Positions 52,881 through 62,123 are shown, numbered from the stretch's first letter. The stretch: 64,000 nucleotides of DNA from Paraburkholderia fungorum (GCF_003610895.1 NZ_MCAS01000023.1:248001-312000), one strand, 5' to 3'. The notes: a model not told the origin generated them from the letters alone. Translations and numbers: made by a program.

Positions 52881-53183
52881 TTAGGGGATCGGGTGATGAA
52901 CGGTGACGAGCTTGGTGCCGTCGGGGAACGTGGCTTCGACCTGGATGTCGGGGATCATTTCCGGCACGCCTTCCATCACGTCGGCGCGCGTCAGCAGCGT
53001 GGTGCCGTAGTGCATGACCTCGGCGACCGTTTTGCCGTCACGGGCGGCTTCCATCAGCGCAGCGCTGATGAAGGCGATCGCTTCCGGGTAATTCAGTTTG
53101 AGACCGCGAGCGCGGCGCCGTTCGGCGAGCAGCGCGGCGGTAAAGATCAGCAACTTGTCCTTCTCGCGAGGTGTCAGCTTCAT
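52881..53183 (-). CDS. ureA: Urease subunit gamma
   Basis: 100-residue structural subunit. MKLTPREKDKLLIFTAALLA at the start and VEATFPDGTKLVTVHHPI at the end are diagnostic. ATG 53183 is the family start; the frame continues to 53234 but those residues are not part of UreA. It begins the ureABCEFG block and follows the binding-protein gene by 163 bp, so it may be read from that gene's sigma-54 promoter. Confidence 0.97.
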   Translation of the reverse strand: MKLTPREKDKLLIFTAALLAERRRARGLKLNYPEAIAFISAALMEAARDGKTVAEVMHYGTTLLTRADVMEGVPEMIPDIQVEATFPDGTKLVTVHHPIP

Positions 53184-53346
53184 CGAATGTTTGCGTTGGA
53201 TTGCGCCGGTCCCGAACTGGACCGGCCGCGACAATGATAGGCACTGCGCATCATCGCTCCGATCGCGTGCGGCGCACGGGATGAATCCACGACGGGTGCA
53301 ATGCCGGATAAGCCAGCCACAGTATCAAGTCCGGCTAACGACGTGC

Positions 53347-54150
53347 TTACAGATCGGCCGGCAGCGGCGCACCGAACCACTTCTTCGACATCGCGTTGAG
53401 CGTGCCGTCCTGCCTTGCTTGCGCGATTGCCGCATTGACCTTCTGTTGCAGGCGGGGCTCGTTCTTGTTCATGCCGACGAAGCACGGCGAATTCTTGATG
53501 ACGAATTTCGGTTCCGGGCGGCGTGGCGGATTTTTCGCGAGGATCGCGGCGGCGACGATGTTGCCTGCGGCGATCAACTGCACCTGGCCCGAGAGGAATG
53601 CGGCGATGGTCGCGTTGTTATCTTCGAAGCGCTTGATGGTGGCATTCGGCGCCATTTGCGTGAGACCGATTTCCTCGAGCGCGCCGCGCGTGGCGCCGAC
53701 CGTCTTGCCGGTGAGATCCGCGGGGCCGCTGACCTTGATGTCGGCTGGACCGAACACGCCCTGGTAGTACGGCGCATAGGCCGTTGAAAAATCGATGACC
53801 TTGTCGCGCTCCGGCGTCTTGCCGAGCGACGAGATGACCAGATCGACCTTGCCCGTTTGCAGATACGGAATGCGGTTCGCACTGTTGACCGGTACGAGTT
53901 CGAGCTTCACGTTCATCGACTTCGCGAGCATCGCGGCGGTGTCGATGTCATAGCCTTGCGGCTTCATATCCGCACCGACCGAGCCGAAGGGCGGATAGTC
54001 TTCCGGCACGGCGACTTTCAGCACGCCTGCCTTGGCGATGTTGTCGAGCGTGTCCGCGTGGGCGGCGGGTGCCTGGATCGCGAGGATGGGTGAGAGCAAT
54101 AGTGCGGCGAGCCAGGCGCGACGTGCGGGGCGAAGAGTCGAACGGATCAT
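53347..54150 (-). CDS. Polar-amino-acid-type ABC transporter substrate-binding protein inside the urease cluster
   Basis: 267-residue periplasmic solute-binding protein (SBP_bac_3 family). A signal peptide of about 32 residues ends near AHADTLDN. VAVPEDYPPFGSVGADMKPQGYDID is the family N-lobe block (key residues PPFG and GYDID), and DFSTAYAPYYQGVF lies in the second lobe. Relatives bind polar or basic amino acids; the ligand here is unknown and no cognate permease or ATPase gene adjoins it. It sits between ureD and ureA, has its own near-consensus sigma-54 promoter and an NtrC-like site upstream, and so is likely induced by nitrogen limitation. Confidence 0.88.
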   Translation of the reverse strand: MIRSTLRPARRAWLAALLLSPILAIQAPAAHADTLDNIAKAGVLKVAVPEDYPPFGSVGADMKPQGYDIDTAAMLAKSMNVKLELVPVNSANRIPYLQTGKVDLVISSLGKTPERDKVIDFSTAYAPYYQGVFGPADIKVSGPADLTGKTVGATRGALEEIGLTQMAPNATIKRFEDNNATIAAFLSGQVQLIAAGNIVAAAILAKNPPRRPEPKFVIKNSPCFVGMNKNEPRLQQKVNAAIAQARQDGTLNAMSKKWFGAPLPADL

Positions 54151-54236
54151 GTCAGGTGAGCGGTGGTGGTGGCGAGAAGGGTGGCGTAAAGCGGCCGGCT
54201 GTCGTCAGGTGCGGCAGCATCGTGGGGGATTTCGAC

Positions 54237-54251
54237 GCAAGGTATGTGCCA
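54237..54251 (-). promoter_or_regulatory. Sigma-54 (-24/-12) promoter of the binding-protein/urease transcript
   Basis: On the minus strand TGGCACATACCTTGC matches the sigma-54 consensus TGGCAC-N5-TTGC with the exact GG-N10-GC spacing. The predicted start near 54225 gives a leader of about 75 nt before the binding-protein ATG. Confidence 0.75.
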
Positions 54252-54315
54252 TGCCGGTGCAGCATGAGCTGGCGGGGAGAAAGACATGACGGTGCACCGA
54301 TTTGAAGCGGGTCGA

Positions 54316-54332
54316 TGCGCCAGATTGGTGCT
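54316..54332 (-). promoter_or_regulatory. NtrC-like enhancer dyad
   Basis: TGCGCC-AGATT-GGTGCT matches the NtrC dyad TGCACC-N5-GGTGCA at ten of twelve arm positions. Its centre is about 99 bp upstream of the predicted sigma-54 start, the usual enhancer distance. A further GGTGCACC half-site pair lies at 54291-54298. Confidence 0.55.
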
Positions 54333-54391
54333 TAGGGTGTCTTACGAAGGTGAAAGGCCTGATGTGCGGCCCGGTACGTAGGCCGGTTGAA

Positions 54392-55273
54392 TCACGTCGA
54401 CCAGATTCGAAGCGGCGCCGCGTCGACGCCATGCACGACCGGGCGCAACTGAAGCCAGCATTCGATCAAAGCGCGTTGTAGCGTTTCCATCGACCGCGAA
54501 ACCGCCCGCACGAGCAGCACGCCTGAAGTCACGCAGGAAGCCGCTGCGCGAATCGAATCGTCAAACGGGAGCTGCGCGGTCAATGCCTCGGCAAGCGCGT
54601 CGTCGCAAGCCGCGCCGACGGCCCACAGCGTGCCATAAGCCGGGAATTCCGCCAGGCCCTGCGCGGCATCCCGCAGGGGATCGTTCGCGTTCAGGCTTGC
54701 GCGTTCGAGCCACAATAATTCGCCACTTGTGCCGACGATCCGCGAAACGGCACTTAGACGACCATCCGACCACCGTTCGCCTGCCGCTTGCCGCCCGAGT
54801 TGCGTCGCATCCCAGCCGATGGCGGTCGCGCCGTCGGCGAGCATCAGCGTGAATTGAAGTTCGGCATTGGCATGATCGAACACGATGTTGTTTTGCGGCA
54901 GCCAATCGAGTTTCGCGTGTTCGCCGACTCGCACCACGATTTTTTGCTGGGCTGCACGGCCATTGGATTTGTACCACTTGGTCGCGCCGGGTGTGGTGAT
55001 CACTGCATGCGCACCGTCGCCCACTGCAACATCGATGTCGAGATGATCGCCGCCTGCGATCCCACCCGGCGGATGCACGATGACCGCATGACAGATCGCA
55101 TGGCCTTCCGGGTAGAGCGGTCGTTGCACGCGCAACGGACCGTCATGCAGCCGATGCTTGAGCGTGGTCCGCTCGCCGTCTCTGACGAAGCCGAGTTCGA
55201 GGCGTGCGCGCCATTGCGAGTGCGCGGTATGTTGCGCGGTGGCGAGTGCGGCGTGATTTTCGTGAAGCGACAT
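54392..55273 (-). CDS. ureD: Urease accessory protein UreD
   Basis: 293-residue scaffold that recruits UreF and UreG to apo-urease. RARLELGFVRDGERTTLKHR and RPLYPEGHAICHAVIVHPPG blocks are characteristic (key residues G-P-L-R-V-Q-R-P then HPPGGIAGGD), as is TTPGATKWYKSNG. Family length (about 270-290). It lies 128 bp after urtE and 241 bp before the binding-protein gene, and is the one ure gene separated from the rest by that insertion. Confidence 0.94.
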   Translation of the reverse strand: MSLHENHAALATAQHTAHSQWRARLELGFVRDGERTTLKHRLHDGPLRVQRPLYPEGHAICHAVIVHPPGGIAGGDHLDIDVAVGDGAHAVITTPGATKWYKSNGRAAQQKIVVRVGEHAKLDWLPQNNIVFDHANAELQFTLMLADGATAIGWDATQLGRQAAGERWSDGRLSAVSRIVGTSGELLWLERASLNANDPLRDAAQGLAEFPAYGTLWAVGAACDDALAEALTAQLPFDDSIRAAASCVTSGVLLVRAVSRSMETLQRALIECWLQLRPVVHGVDAAPLRIWST

Positions 55274-55401
55274 ACGAAGGAAGTGCGAATGAGCGGGCGC
55301 GTCGACGCGTCAAAGAAGAGGATGCCGGCACGCATTAGGCAACGAGTAGCCGAGTTGTCGCCGGATGTGGCGAGAATAGCACGCGGTACGGCTTGCATCC
55401 G

Positions 55402-56094
55402 CTAGACGGCGATCAGTGCGCGTACCCCATCCTTATCCATGTCGCCCCCTTCGCCGCCCGCGACGATTTCACCGCGACTCATGACCCAGTATCGATCGGC
55501 GATCTCTTTGGCGAAGTCGTAATACTGTTCGACGAGTAGCACGGTCATACCCATTTCTTCCACCAGTTGGCGCAGCGTTCTGCCGATGTCCTGAATGATC
55601 GACGGTTGGATACCTTCGGTGGGCTCATCGAGGATCAGCAATTGCGGATCGCTCATCAGTGCGCGGCCGATTGCGAGTTGTTGTTGCTGACCGCCGGAGA
55701 GGTCGCCGCCGCGACGGCTGCGCATATCCTTCAGGACTGGGAACAGTTCGTAGATCCGGTCTGGGACTTTTTTGGGGGCTTTCTTGCTGGCTGCGCCGAC
55801 TAGCAGGTTCTCTTCAACCGTTAGCCGGGGGAAGATGTCGCGGCCTTGTGGGACGTAGGCGAGGCCTTTTTCTACGCGTGAGTAGGTCGGCAGTTTGGTG
55901 ATCGGTGTGCCGCGCCAGGCTATCGAGCCGCTTTTCGTCTGGACGACGCCCATCAGGCAGCGGAGCAAGGTTGTTTTGCCGACGCCGTTGCGGCCGAGCA
56001 GGACGGTGAGTTTGCCGTCCGGCACGGTGAGTTTTACATCTCGGAGGATGTGGCTGCCGCCGTAGTACTGGTTCAGGTTTGCTACTTCTAGCAT
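55402..56094 (-). CDS. urtE: Urea ABC transporter ATP-binding protein UrtE
   Basis: 230-residue ABC ATPase of the LivF-like group. Walker A GRNGVGKTT (about 34-42), Q-loop near 85 (AYVPQGRDIFP), signature LSGGQQQQLAIGRAL and Walker B LLILDEPTEG are complete. The C-terminal IVAGGEGGDMDKDGVRALIAV ending is typical of UrtE. It pairs with UrtD to drive urea import through UrtB/UrtC. It is separated from urtD by an unusual 899-bp repeat-bearing gap although both are on the minus strand. Confidence 0.95.
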   Translation of the reverse strand: MLEVANLNQYYGGSHILRDVKLTVPDGKLTVLLGRNGVGKTTLLRCLMGVVQTKSGSIAWRGTPITKLPTYSRVEKGLAYVPQGRDIFPRLTVEENLLVGAASKKAPKKVPDRIYELFPVLKDMRSRRGGDLSGGQQQQLAIGRALMSDPQLLILDEPTEGIQPSIIQDIGRTLRQLVEEMGMTVLLVEQYYDFAKEIADRYWVMSRGEIVAGGEGGDMDKDGVRALIAV

Positions 56095-56158
56095 TTTGGT
56101 GTTCCTTTGAGGCTATGGTTTTTGGCCTGCTCGGCGGGTTGTTTGGGGTTGTTTTTTT

Positions 56159-56391
56159 GGCGTTGGCCTTTCCTTGTTGTGACTTCTTTGGCCTCTCCTT
56201 GCTTTGTTAGTGGTTTATTAGCGTTGCCCCTGTGCGGGGCGGCACTTACTTTCTTTGCCGCCGCAAAGAAAGATAAGCAAAGAAAGCGGCTCAAACCGCT
56301 AATTCTTAAGCGGGTCCCCCGCACAGCCACGGTAGTGGTGCATCTGGAATCTGTGTTCTCGCACACTCCGCTCCGGTGACAAGGCAGTCAT
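56159..56391 (+). repeat. Left arm of a large inverted intergenic repeat
   Basis: Imperfect inverted match to 56683-56892. The core 56221-56293 (73 bp, from GCGTTGCCCC to AGCGGCTCA) is perfectly identical to the reverse complement of 56782-56854. It contains a near-palindrome CTTTCTTTGC-CGCC-GCAAAGAAAG. I recognise this kind of sequence as a dispersed intergenic repeat of Burkholderia-group genomes; copy number must be checked. Confidence 0.9.
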
Positions 56392-56682
56392 ACTTCCGGC
56401 GGCGCTGCGCGCGCCGAACGGTTCTTCATAAAACCGTCTGCCACGCGTTCGGTCCCGCGGTTTGCGTAGTTTCCTCACTCTCGTTCATCTGCCGCCGCTG
56501 GCAGAAGTGCGGTCGTGCCGTGAATGCGATGCATCGCCATTTCATCTGAGGCGAGGCGTTGCCAATGAGCCCGGTAGTGTTTCGCCGAGGCGCAGCCGAT
56601 GGCCCCCACCAAACAAAAAAGCGAAGCCCCCGGTTTCCCGTGCAGACCCATCCGCGACGCACGTAGTGCGGAGTGGGAGCTG

Positions 56683-56892
56683 ATGAGTCCTTTGTCACTG
56701 ACGCGAAGTGTGCGAGGGCACGGATTCCAGATGCACCACTACCCCCTCCGAGCCAGGGGACCCACTTATGAGCTGGCGGTGTGAGCCGCTTTCTTTGCTT
56801 ATCTTTCTTTGCGGCGGCAAAGAAAGTAAGTGCCGCCCCGCACAGGGGCAACGCCAATAGACCACTAAGAAAACAAGGAAAGGCCAACGCCG
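56683..56892 (-). repeat. Right arm of the large inverted intergenic repeat
   Basis: Reverse-complement partner of 56159-56391, with the 73-bp perfect core at 56782-56854. Outside the core the arms stay recognisably similar (TAGTGGTGCATCTGGAAT is shared in the left-arm orientation) but carry substitutions and small indels, suggesting two independent insertions or an old duplication with core conservation. Confidence 0.9.
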
Positions 56893-56993
56893 CAAAACCA
56901 CAGCCAAAACAGACCACTAACAAAGCAAGAAAAAACCAACACCATAAGCACACAAACAATGCCGCCGGCAAAGGCAAAAAAAAACCCAGAAAC

Positions 56994-57857
56994 TCAACGC
57001 CCAAGATAAGACTCAATCACCACTTCATCCCGCTTAACCTCATCCAAAGTCCCATGCGCAAGCACACGTCCTTCAGCCATCACGGTCACCTTCCCGGCGT
57101 CCCCCGACAACGCCGCTACAAACTCCATATCATGTTCAACAACCATCATCGAACACGTCCCACGCAAATGATTAAGCAGCTCAGCTAACTGCATGGTCTC
57201 GTCATCAGTCATGCCAGCCGCAGGCTCATCGAGCAAAAGCAGAGCCGGCTTCTGCATCAGCAACATCCCGATCTCAAGCCGCTGCTTCTGCCCATGTGAC
57301 AACTCACCAGCAAGCCGCCGCGCTTCACTCTCAAGCCCAATCAACGTCAACGTTTCTTCAATTCTCGCTTGCGCCTCACGATCCAGCCGCGCACGCAAGG
57401 AAGCCCACCATCCCTTGTCGGCCTTCATAGCCAACTCAAGATTTTCCCAAACGGGATGCTGCTCAAAAACGGTCGGCTTCTGAAACTTCCGCCCAATTCC
57501 GGCGCGCGCAATAGAAGGCTCGTTCATCCGCGTCAGATCAATCGATTGCCCCAAAAAAACCTTGCCGGAGTCCGGCTCCGTCTTCCCGGTGATGACATCC
57601 ATCATCGTCGTCTTGCCCGCGCCGTTTGGCCCGATGATGCAACGCAACTCGCCCGCGTCGATCGCGAGACTCAACGCGTTCAACGCGCGAAATCCATCGA
57701 AACTGACGGTCACGTCTTCAAGGTACAGAATCGTCCCGTGCGAAATATCGATCTCGCCCGGCACCACCACGTGCCCCATGCTCGCGACACCGCTCAATGA
57801 TCGTTCAGCAGGTTCTTCAGGTAACGCAAGATCGGGAACCATCGGGTTTTCGTTCAT
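56994..57857 (-). CDS. urtD: Urea ABC transporter ATP-binding protein UrtD
   Basis: 287-residue ABC ATPase of the LivG-like group. Walker A IGPNGAGKTTMMDVITG, FQKPTVFEQHPVWENLELA (family block), signature LSHGQKQRLEIGM and Walker B LLLLDEPAAGMTDDE are complete. VTVMAEGRVLAHGTLDEV is the typical C-terminal block. An N-terminal extension of about 35 residues precedes the ABC domain. Its start overlaps the urtC stop by 4 nt (ATGA). Confidence 0.96.
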   Translation of the reverse strand: MNENPMVPDLALPEEPAERSLSGVASMGHVVVPGEIDISHGTILYLEDVTVSFDGFRALNALSLAIDAGELRCIIGPNGAGKTTMMDVITGKTEPDSGKVFLGQSIDLTRMNEPSIARAGIGRKFQKPTVFEQHPVWENLELAMKADKGWWASLRARLDREAQARIEETLTLIGLESEARRLAGELSHGQKQRLEIGMLLMQKPALLLLDEPAAGMTDDETMQLAELLNHLRGTCSMMVVEHDMEFVAALSGDAGKVTVMAEGRVLAHGTLDEVKRDEVVIESYLGR

Positions 57858-59062
57858 GAGCGATTCCTCTTGCGCGTGACCATGTCGATCAGCCCCATGA
57901 TGCCGTTCGGCAACAACAGCGGGACCAGCACGAAAATCAGACCAAGAAAGAACAGCCAGTATTCAGGGAAGTTCGCCGTAAAAAAACTCTTCGCACCATT
58001 CACCGCGAACGCGCCGATGATCGGTCCGATCAACGTGCCGCGCCCGCCCACCGCAACCCAGATTGCCATCTCGATCGAGTTGCCCGGCGACATCTCGCCC
58101 GGATTGATGATGCCGACCTGCGGCACGTACAACGCTCCGGCAATCCCGCACAAAATGGCCGAGACGGTCCATACGAACAGCTTGTACGCGAGCGGGCTGT
58201 AGCCGAGGAACATCAGGCGTGTTTCGCCGTCACGCACCGCGGTGACCACGCGGCCGAGCTTGGACGTGACGATCGCCCGCGCGCCGATGAAGGCCAGAAT
58301 CAACACCGCGAACGTGATCAGCAGAAGAGCAGTGCGTGTGCCCGGATGCGTGATCGGAAAACCGCCGATGCGCTTGAAGTCGGTAAACCCATTGTTGCCG
58401 CCGAAACCCGTTTCGTTGCGATAGAACAGCAGCATGGCGGCAAACGTCATCGCCTGCGTGATGATCGACAGGTACACGCCCTTCACTCGCGAACGGAACG
58501 TGAAGAAGCCGAACACCCACGCAACGACGGCGGGCACCAGCACTACCAGCAGCAACGCGTAACCGAGATGCTGCGTGCCTTGCCAGTACCACGGCAGTTG
58601 ATGCCAGTCGAGAAACACCATGAAGTCAGGCAGATCGCTGCCATATTTGCCTTCGTGGCCGATCGAGCGCATCAGGTACATGCCGATCGCGTAACCACCC
58701 AGGGCAAAGAACAACGCATGTCCGAGGCTGAGAATGCCGCAATAACCCCACACGAGATCGAGCGCCAACGCGGCAATCGCGTAGCACATGAACTTGCCGG
58801 TGATCGTCATCGCGTACGCGGACAGATGGAACGCGCTCGTCTCCGGGACCACCAGCGTGGCGAACGGCACGCCGAGACCGAACACGATGATCAGCGCGAT
58901 TAGCGCAAGCCATGCCCGGCGCGACAGCAACGCGGGTCGCGGCGGCAAGCCGAGCGCGAAGCCGGACTGCGTGTCACGTCCGGCTGCAGCGCCCGCGCCC
59001 GTTGCGCCGATGTGAGCCGATGAGGTCGCCGCCGAGGTTGCAGATGAGGTTGCCGATGTCAT
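57854..59062 (-). CDS. urtC: Urea ABC transporter permease UrtC
   Basis: 402-residue LivM-type permease with about 10 helices. YCGILSLGHALFFALGGYA and the long GGRGTLIGPIIGAFAVNG segment are diagnostic. A Ser/Ala/Thr/Gly-rich N-terminal extension of about 30 residues, encoded by a partly repetitive sequence, is unusual and probably disordered in the cytoplasm or periplasm. It forms the pore with UrtB. Starts 1 nt after urtB and overlaps urtD by 4 nt. Confidence 0.95.
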   Translation of the reverse strand: MTSATSSATSAATSSAHIGATGAGAAAGRDTQSGFALGLPPRPALLSRRAWLALIALIIVFGLGVPFATLVVPETSAFHLSAYAMTITGKFMCYAIAALALDLVWGYCGILSLGHALFFALGGYAIGMYLMRSIGHEGKYGSDLPDFMVFLDWHQLPWYWQGTQHLGYALLLVVLVPAVVAWVFGFFTFRSRVKGVYLSIITQAMTFAAMLLFYRNETGFGGNNGFTDFKRIGGFPITHPGTRTALLLITFAVLILAFIGARAIVTSKLGRVVTAVRDGETRLMFLGYSPLAYKLFVWTVSAILCGIAGALYVPQVGIINPGEMSPGNSIEMAIWVAVGGRGTLIGPIIGAFAVNGAKSFFTANFPEYWLFFLGLIFVLVPLLLPNGIMGLIDMVTRKRNRS

Positions 59063-59063
59063 C

Positions 59064-60689
59064 TCATGCCTCCGCGCTACGGCCCTTGAGGGCGAACATG
59101 CCCTGCGGACGCTTCTGGATGAACAGCACGATTAGCACGAGCACCGCGATCTTGGCGAGCACCGCGCCCCAGAACGGCTCGATTGCCTTGCTGACCAGCC
59201 CGAGACCGAAGCCGCCGATCACCGTGCCGGCGAGTTGGCCGACGCCGCCGAGCACCACGGCCATGAACGAATCGATGATGTAGCTCTGGCCGAGGTCCGG
59301 ACCCACATTGCCGATCTGCGACAGCGCGCAGCCGCCCAATCCGGCAATGCCCGCACCGAACGCGAACGCGTACGAATCGACTCGCGCCGTTTTCACGCCG
59401 ACGCATGCGGCCATCCGCCGGTTTTGCGTGACGGCCCGCACGAACAGACCCAGGCGGGTTTTGGTCAGCACGGCCCAAGCGATCCCGACTACGATCAACG
59501 AAAACGCGAGAATCGCCAACCGGTTGTACGGCAGGATCAGATTGGGCAAGACGGTCACGCCGCCGCTCATCCACGCGGGATTGATCACCTGGACGTTCTG
59601 CGCGCCGAATAGCATGCGGGTCGCCTGAATCAGGATCAGGCTCACGCCAAAGGTGGTCAGCAGGGTTTCGAGCGGACGGCCGTACAGATGCTTCAACACC
59701 AACCGTTCGAGCACGATTCCGACCAGGCCGGCCGCGGCGAATGAGGCCGGCACGGCAAGCAGCGGATACCAGTCGAATGCACCAGGCGCAAAGCGCTGGA
59801 ACAGGTTCTGCACGACATAGGTTGCGTACGCGCCGATCATCAGGAATTCGCCATGCGCCATGTTGATGACGCCGATCAGCCCGTACGTGATCGCAAGGCC
59901 CAATGCCGCGAGCAGCAGCACGCTGCCGAGCGACAAGCCCGCGAACAGCGTGCCGGCGATCTGGCTGCGGCGCTGGATCGAATCGAGTTCGTCGATGCCG
60001 CTTTGCGCGGCGGCGCGCACCCGCGCATCGGTTTCGTTGAAGCTGCCGTCCGGCTTCTTCGCGACGAGCGGGCGCAGCAGTTCGTTCATGTCGAGATCGT
60101 GCCGCGCCGCGACCAGTTGTACGGCTTCGAGGCGCTTGGCCGGATCGGCGTCGTGCAACGCGGTCATGGCCCACAGGGTGTCGAGGCGCTTCTTGAGCGC
60201 CGGATCGGTTTCCTTCGCGCGCGCCGCGTCCACAAGTGGTTTGATCGACGGATCGGGGTTTTGCAGCAACGCGGTGATGGCGGCGTCGCGGGTGGCGACG
60301 TCGGGCGAATCGAGTTGCAGACCCGAGAGTGCGCCGGCCACTTTCGAGCGCAGCAGGTTGTTCAGCGTGACCGGTTGCGCGTCGCCTGCGGCGACCGTTT
60401 TACCGGTGACAGCGTCGCGCGCCGTGTCACCGTCTTGCAGCAGCACCGCGCCTGAATCGGTGGCGAGCGCGCTGTCTTCGGAAAGCGCCTTGAGCACCGC
60501 GAGCGATTCTTTGTCATGGTTGGCAATCAGCTTGTCGATTGCCGCGGATTTCGCATCGAAGTCGTCGCCGGCGAGCGGCGCGACATCGGCCGGGCTCAGC
60601 GCGAAGGCGGCAAGCGGTGCGCTGGCGAGGAGCGCAAGCGCCACGCCGCCGATGCTGCGTCGTGCGAATTTCAGAAATGAAAACGCCAT
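59064..60689 (-). CDS. urtB: Urea ABC transporter permease UrtB
   Basis: 541-residue LivH-type permease. A signal-like helix (about 8-33) and a long helical periplasmic region (about 35-235) precede the membrane domain (about 245-530), which has GLAITYGLIGVINMAHGEFLM and IQATRMLFGAQNVQV. The extra N-terminal domain distinguishes UrtB from LivH and matches UrtB length (about 525-540). ATG 60689 has AAAGG upstream; a longer frame reaches 60728. Follows urtA by 135 bp. Confidence 0.95.
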   Translation of the reverse strand: MAFSFLKFARRSIGGVALALLASAPLAAFALSPADVAPLAGDDFDAKSAAIDKLIANHDKESLAVLKALSEDSALATDSGAVLLQDGDTARDAVTGKTVAAGDAQPVTLNNLLRSKVAGALSGLQLDSPDVATRDAAITALLQNPDPSIKPLVDAARAKETDPALKKRLDTLWAMTALHDADPAKRLEAVQLVAARHDLDMNELLRPLVAKKPDGSFNETDARVRAAAQSGIDELDSIQRRSQIAGTLFAGLSLGSVLLLAALGLAITYGLIGVINMAHGEFLMIGAYATYVVQNLFQRFAPGAFDWYPLLAVPASFAAAGLVGIVLERLVLKHLYGRPLETLLTTFGVSLILIQATRMLFGAQNVQVINPAWMSGGVTVLPNLILPYNRLAILAFSLIVVGIAWAVLTKTRLGLFVRAVTQNRRMAACVGVKTARVDSYAFAFGAGIAGLGGCALSQIGNVGPDLGQSYIIDSFMAVVLGGVGQLAGTVIGGFGLGLVSKAIEPFWGAVLAKIAVLVLIVLFIQKRPQGMFALKGRSAEA

Positions 60690-60824
60690 GATGGCCTTTG
60701 AAGAAAAACCGGCGAGGCGGCGCGGCATTGCGGTACTGCACCGGTGCCACGCCGTTGTCTTGCGTCTTGCAGCGTCTTGTTGGGCAGAGCAGCGGTTCAG
60801 GCCCGGCTCTGCCCGGATTCAGAC

Positions 60825-62123
60825 TCAGGCAACGCGCGAGCGCTTCAGGAACGCCGGAATCGAACTGACCACATCCGGCTTGCTCGAGTTGCCGGCGATG
60901 AACGGGCTCCACGGCTGCGCGCGCACCGCGGTCTTGGTGCGCCACACCACGTTGAACTGGCCGTCGGCACGCACTTCGCCGATCATCACCGGCTTGTGCA
61001 GATGGTGATTGCCATCCATCTCGAGCGTGAAGCCCGACGGCGCGGCAAACGTCTGGCCGATCATCGCCACGCGCACCTTGTCGACGTCCGCGCTCTTCGC
61101 TTTCTCGACGGCCTGTTTCCACATATGGATGCCGACGAAGGTCGCTTCCATCGGGTCATTCGTCACGCGCTTGGTACCGCCCGGCAGGTTGTTGTCCTTG
61201 ACCCACTGCGCCCATTGCTTCTTGAACTTCTCGTTGGCCGGATTACGCAGCGACATGAAGTAGTTCCATGCCGCAAGATTGCCGACCAGCGGCTTCGTAT
61301 CGATACCGCGCAATTCTTCTTCACCGACCGAGAACGCGACGACCGGCACGTCGGACGCCTTCAGCCCCTGGTTGCCGAGTTCCTTGTAGAACGGCACGTT
61401 CGAGTCGCCGTTGACGGTCGAGATCACCGCAGTCTTGCCGCCCTGCGAGAAGGTCTTGATGTTCGCGACGATGGTCTGGTAGTCGCTGTGGCCGAACGGC
61501 GTGTAGACCTCCTGGATATCGGCTTCCTGCACGCCTTTCGACTTGAGGAACGCGCGCAGGATCTTGTTGGTGGTGCGGGGGTACACATAATCGGTGCCCA
61601 GCAGGAAGAAGCGTTTGGCCCCGCCGCCCTCCGTGCTCATCAGGTATTCGGTTGCCGGAATCGCTTGCTGATTCGGTGCTGCGCCCGTGTAAAACACGTT
61701 GCGCGACATTTCTTCGCCTTCATATTGCACCGGATAGAACAGCAGACCGTTCAGCTCCTCGAATACAGGCAGCACCGACTTGCGCGACACCGAAGTCCAG
61801 CAGCCGAAGACGACGGCGCACTTTTCCTGGGTGATCAACTGGCGTGCTTTTTCGGCGAACAGCGGCCAGTTCGAGGCCGGGTCCACAACCACCGGCTGCA
61901 GTTGGCGGCCCATGACGCCGCCGTTCTTGTTGATATCCGCGATGGTCATCAGCGCGGTGTCCTTGAGCGATGTCTCCGAGATCGCCATCGTGCCGGACAA
62001 GGAATGCAGAACGCCTACCTTGATCGGGCCGCTGCCCGATTGCGCCTGAGCAAACGGAACCTGACCAGCTAGCGCCAGCGCGCCCGACATGGAGCCGAAC
62101 TTCAACAGACTACGACGTTTCAT
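60825..62123 (-). CDS. urtA: Urea ABC transporter substrate-binding protein UrtA
   Basis: 432-residue periplasmic urea-binding protein. KRRSLLKFG followed by a hydrophobic stretch and AQAQS looks like a Tat or Sec signal (twin Arg present). IKVGVLHSLSGTMAISE and FGCWTSVSRKSVLPVFEE are UrtA hallmarks. TDYVYPRTTNKIL and the MDGNHHLHKPVMIGEV block complete the family pattern. First gene of urtABCDE, preceded by a near-consensus sigma-54 promoter, so it should be induced under nitrogen starvation. Confidence 0.97.
   Translation of the reverse strand: MKRRSLLKFGSMSGALALAGQVPFAQAQSGSGPIKVGVLHSLSGTMAISETSLKDTALMTIADINKNGGVMGRQLQPVVVDPASNWPLFAEKARQLITQEKCAVVFGCWTSVSRKSVLPVFEELNGLLFYPVQYEGEEMSRNVFYTGAAPNQQAIPATEYLMSTEGGGAKRFFLLGTDYVYPRTTNKILRAFLKSKGVQEADIQEVYTPFGHSDYQTIVANIKTFSQGGKTAVISTVNGDSNVPFYKELGNQGLKASDVPVVAFSVGEEELRGIDTKPLVGNLAAWNYFMSLRNPANEKFKKQWAQWVKDNNLPGGTKRVTNDPMEATFVGIHMWKQAVEKAKSADVDKVRVAMIGQTFAAPSGFTLEMDGNHHLHKPVMIGEVRADGQFNVVWRTKTAVRAQPWSPFIAGNSSKPDVVSSIPAFLKRSRVA

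Larger units (their letters stand above)
56095..56993. other. 899-bp non-coding insert between urtE and urtD
   Basis: Two inverted copies of a 210-233-bp repeat (see the repeat entries) around about 290 bp of unrelated-looking sequence. Open frames here (for example 56426-57016 minus) read through the repeat and give low-complexity Phe/Ala/Leu-rich products without features, so I do not call them genes. The urtD-proximal flank is A+C rich on the plus strand. Confidence 0.6.

Noticed and set aside
56426..57016. 196-codon frame in the urtE-urtD gap
   Set aside because: It reads through an inverted repeat copy, has low-complexity composition and no ribosome-binding site; the same peptide pieces appear in other frames of the other arm, as expected of repeat DNA.
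60744..62072. 442-codon open frame antisense to urtA
   Set aside because: Arg/His-rich product without family features; urtA on the other strand is unambiguous.
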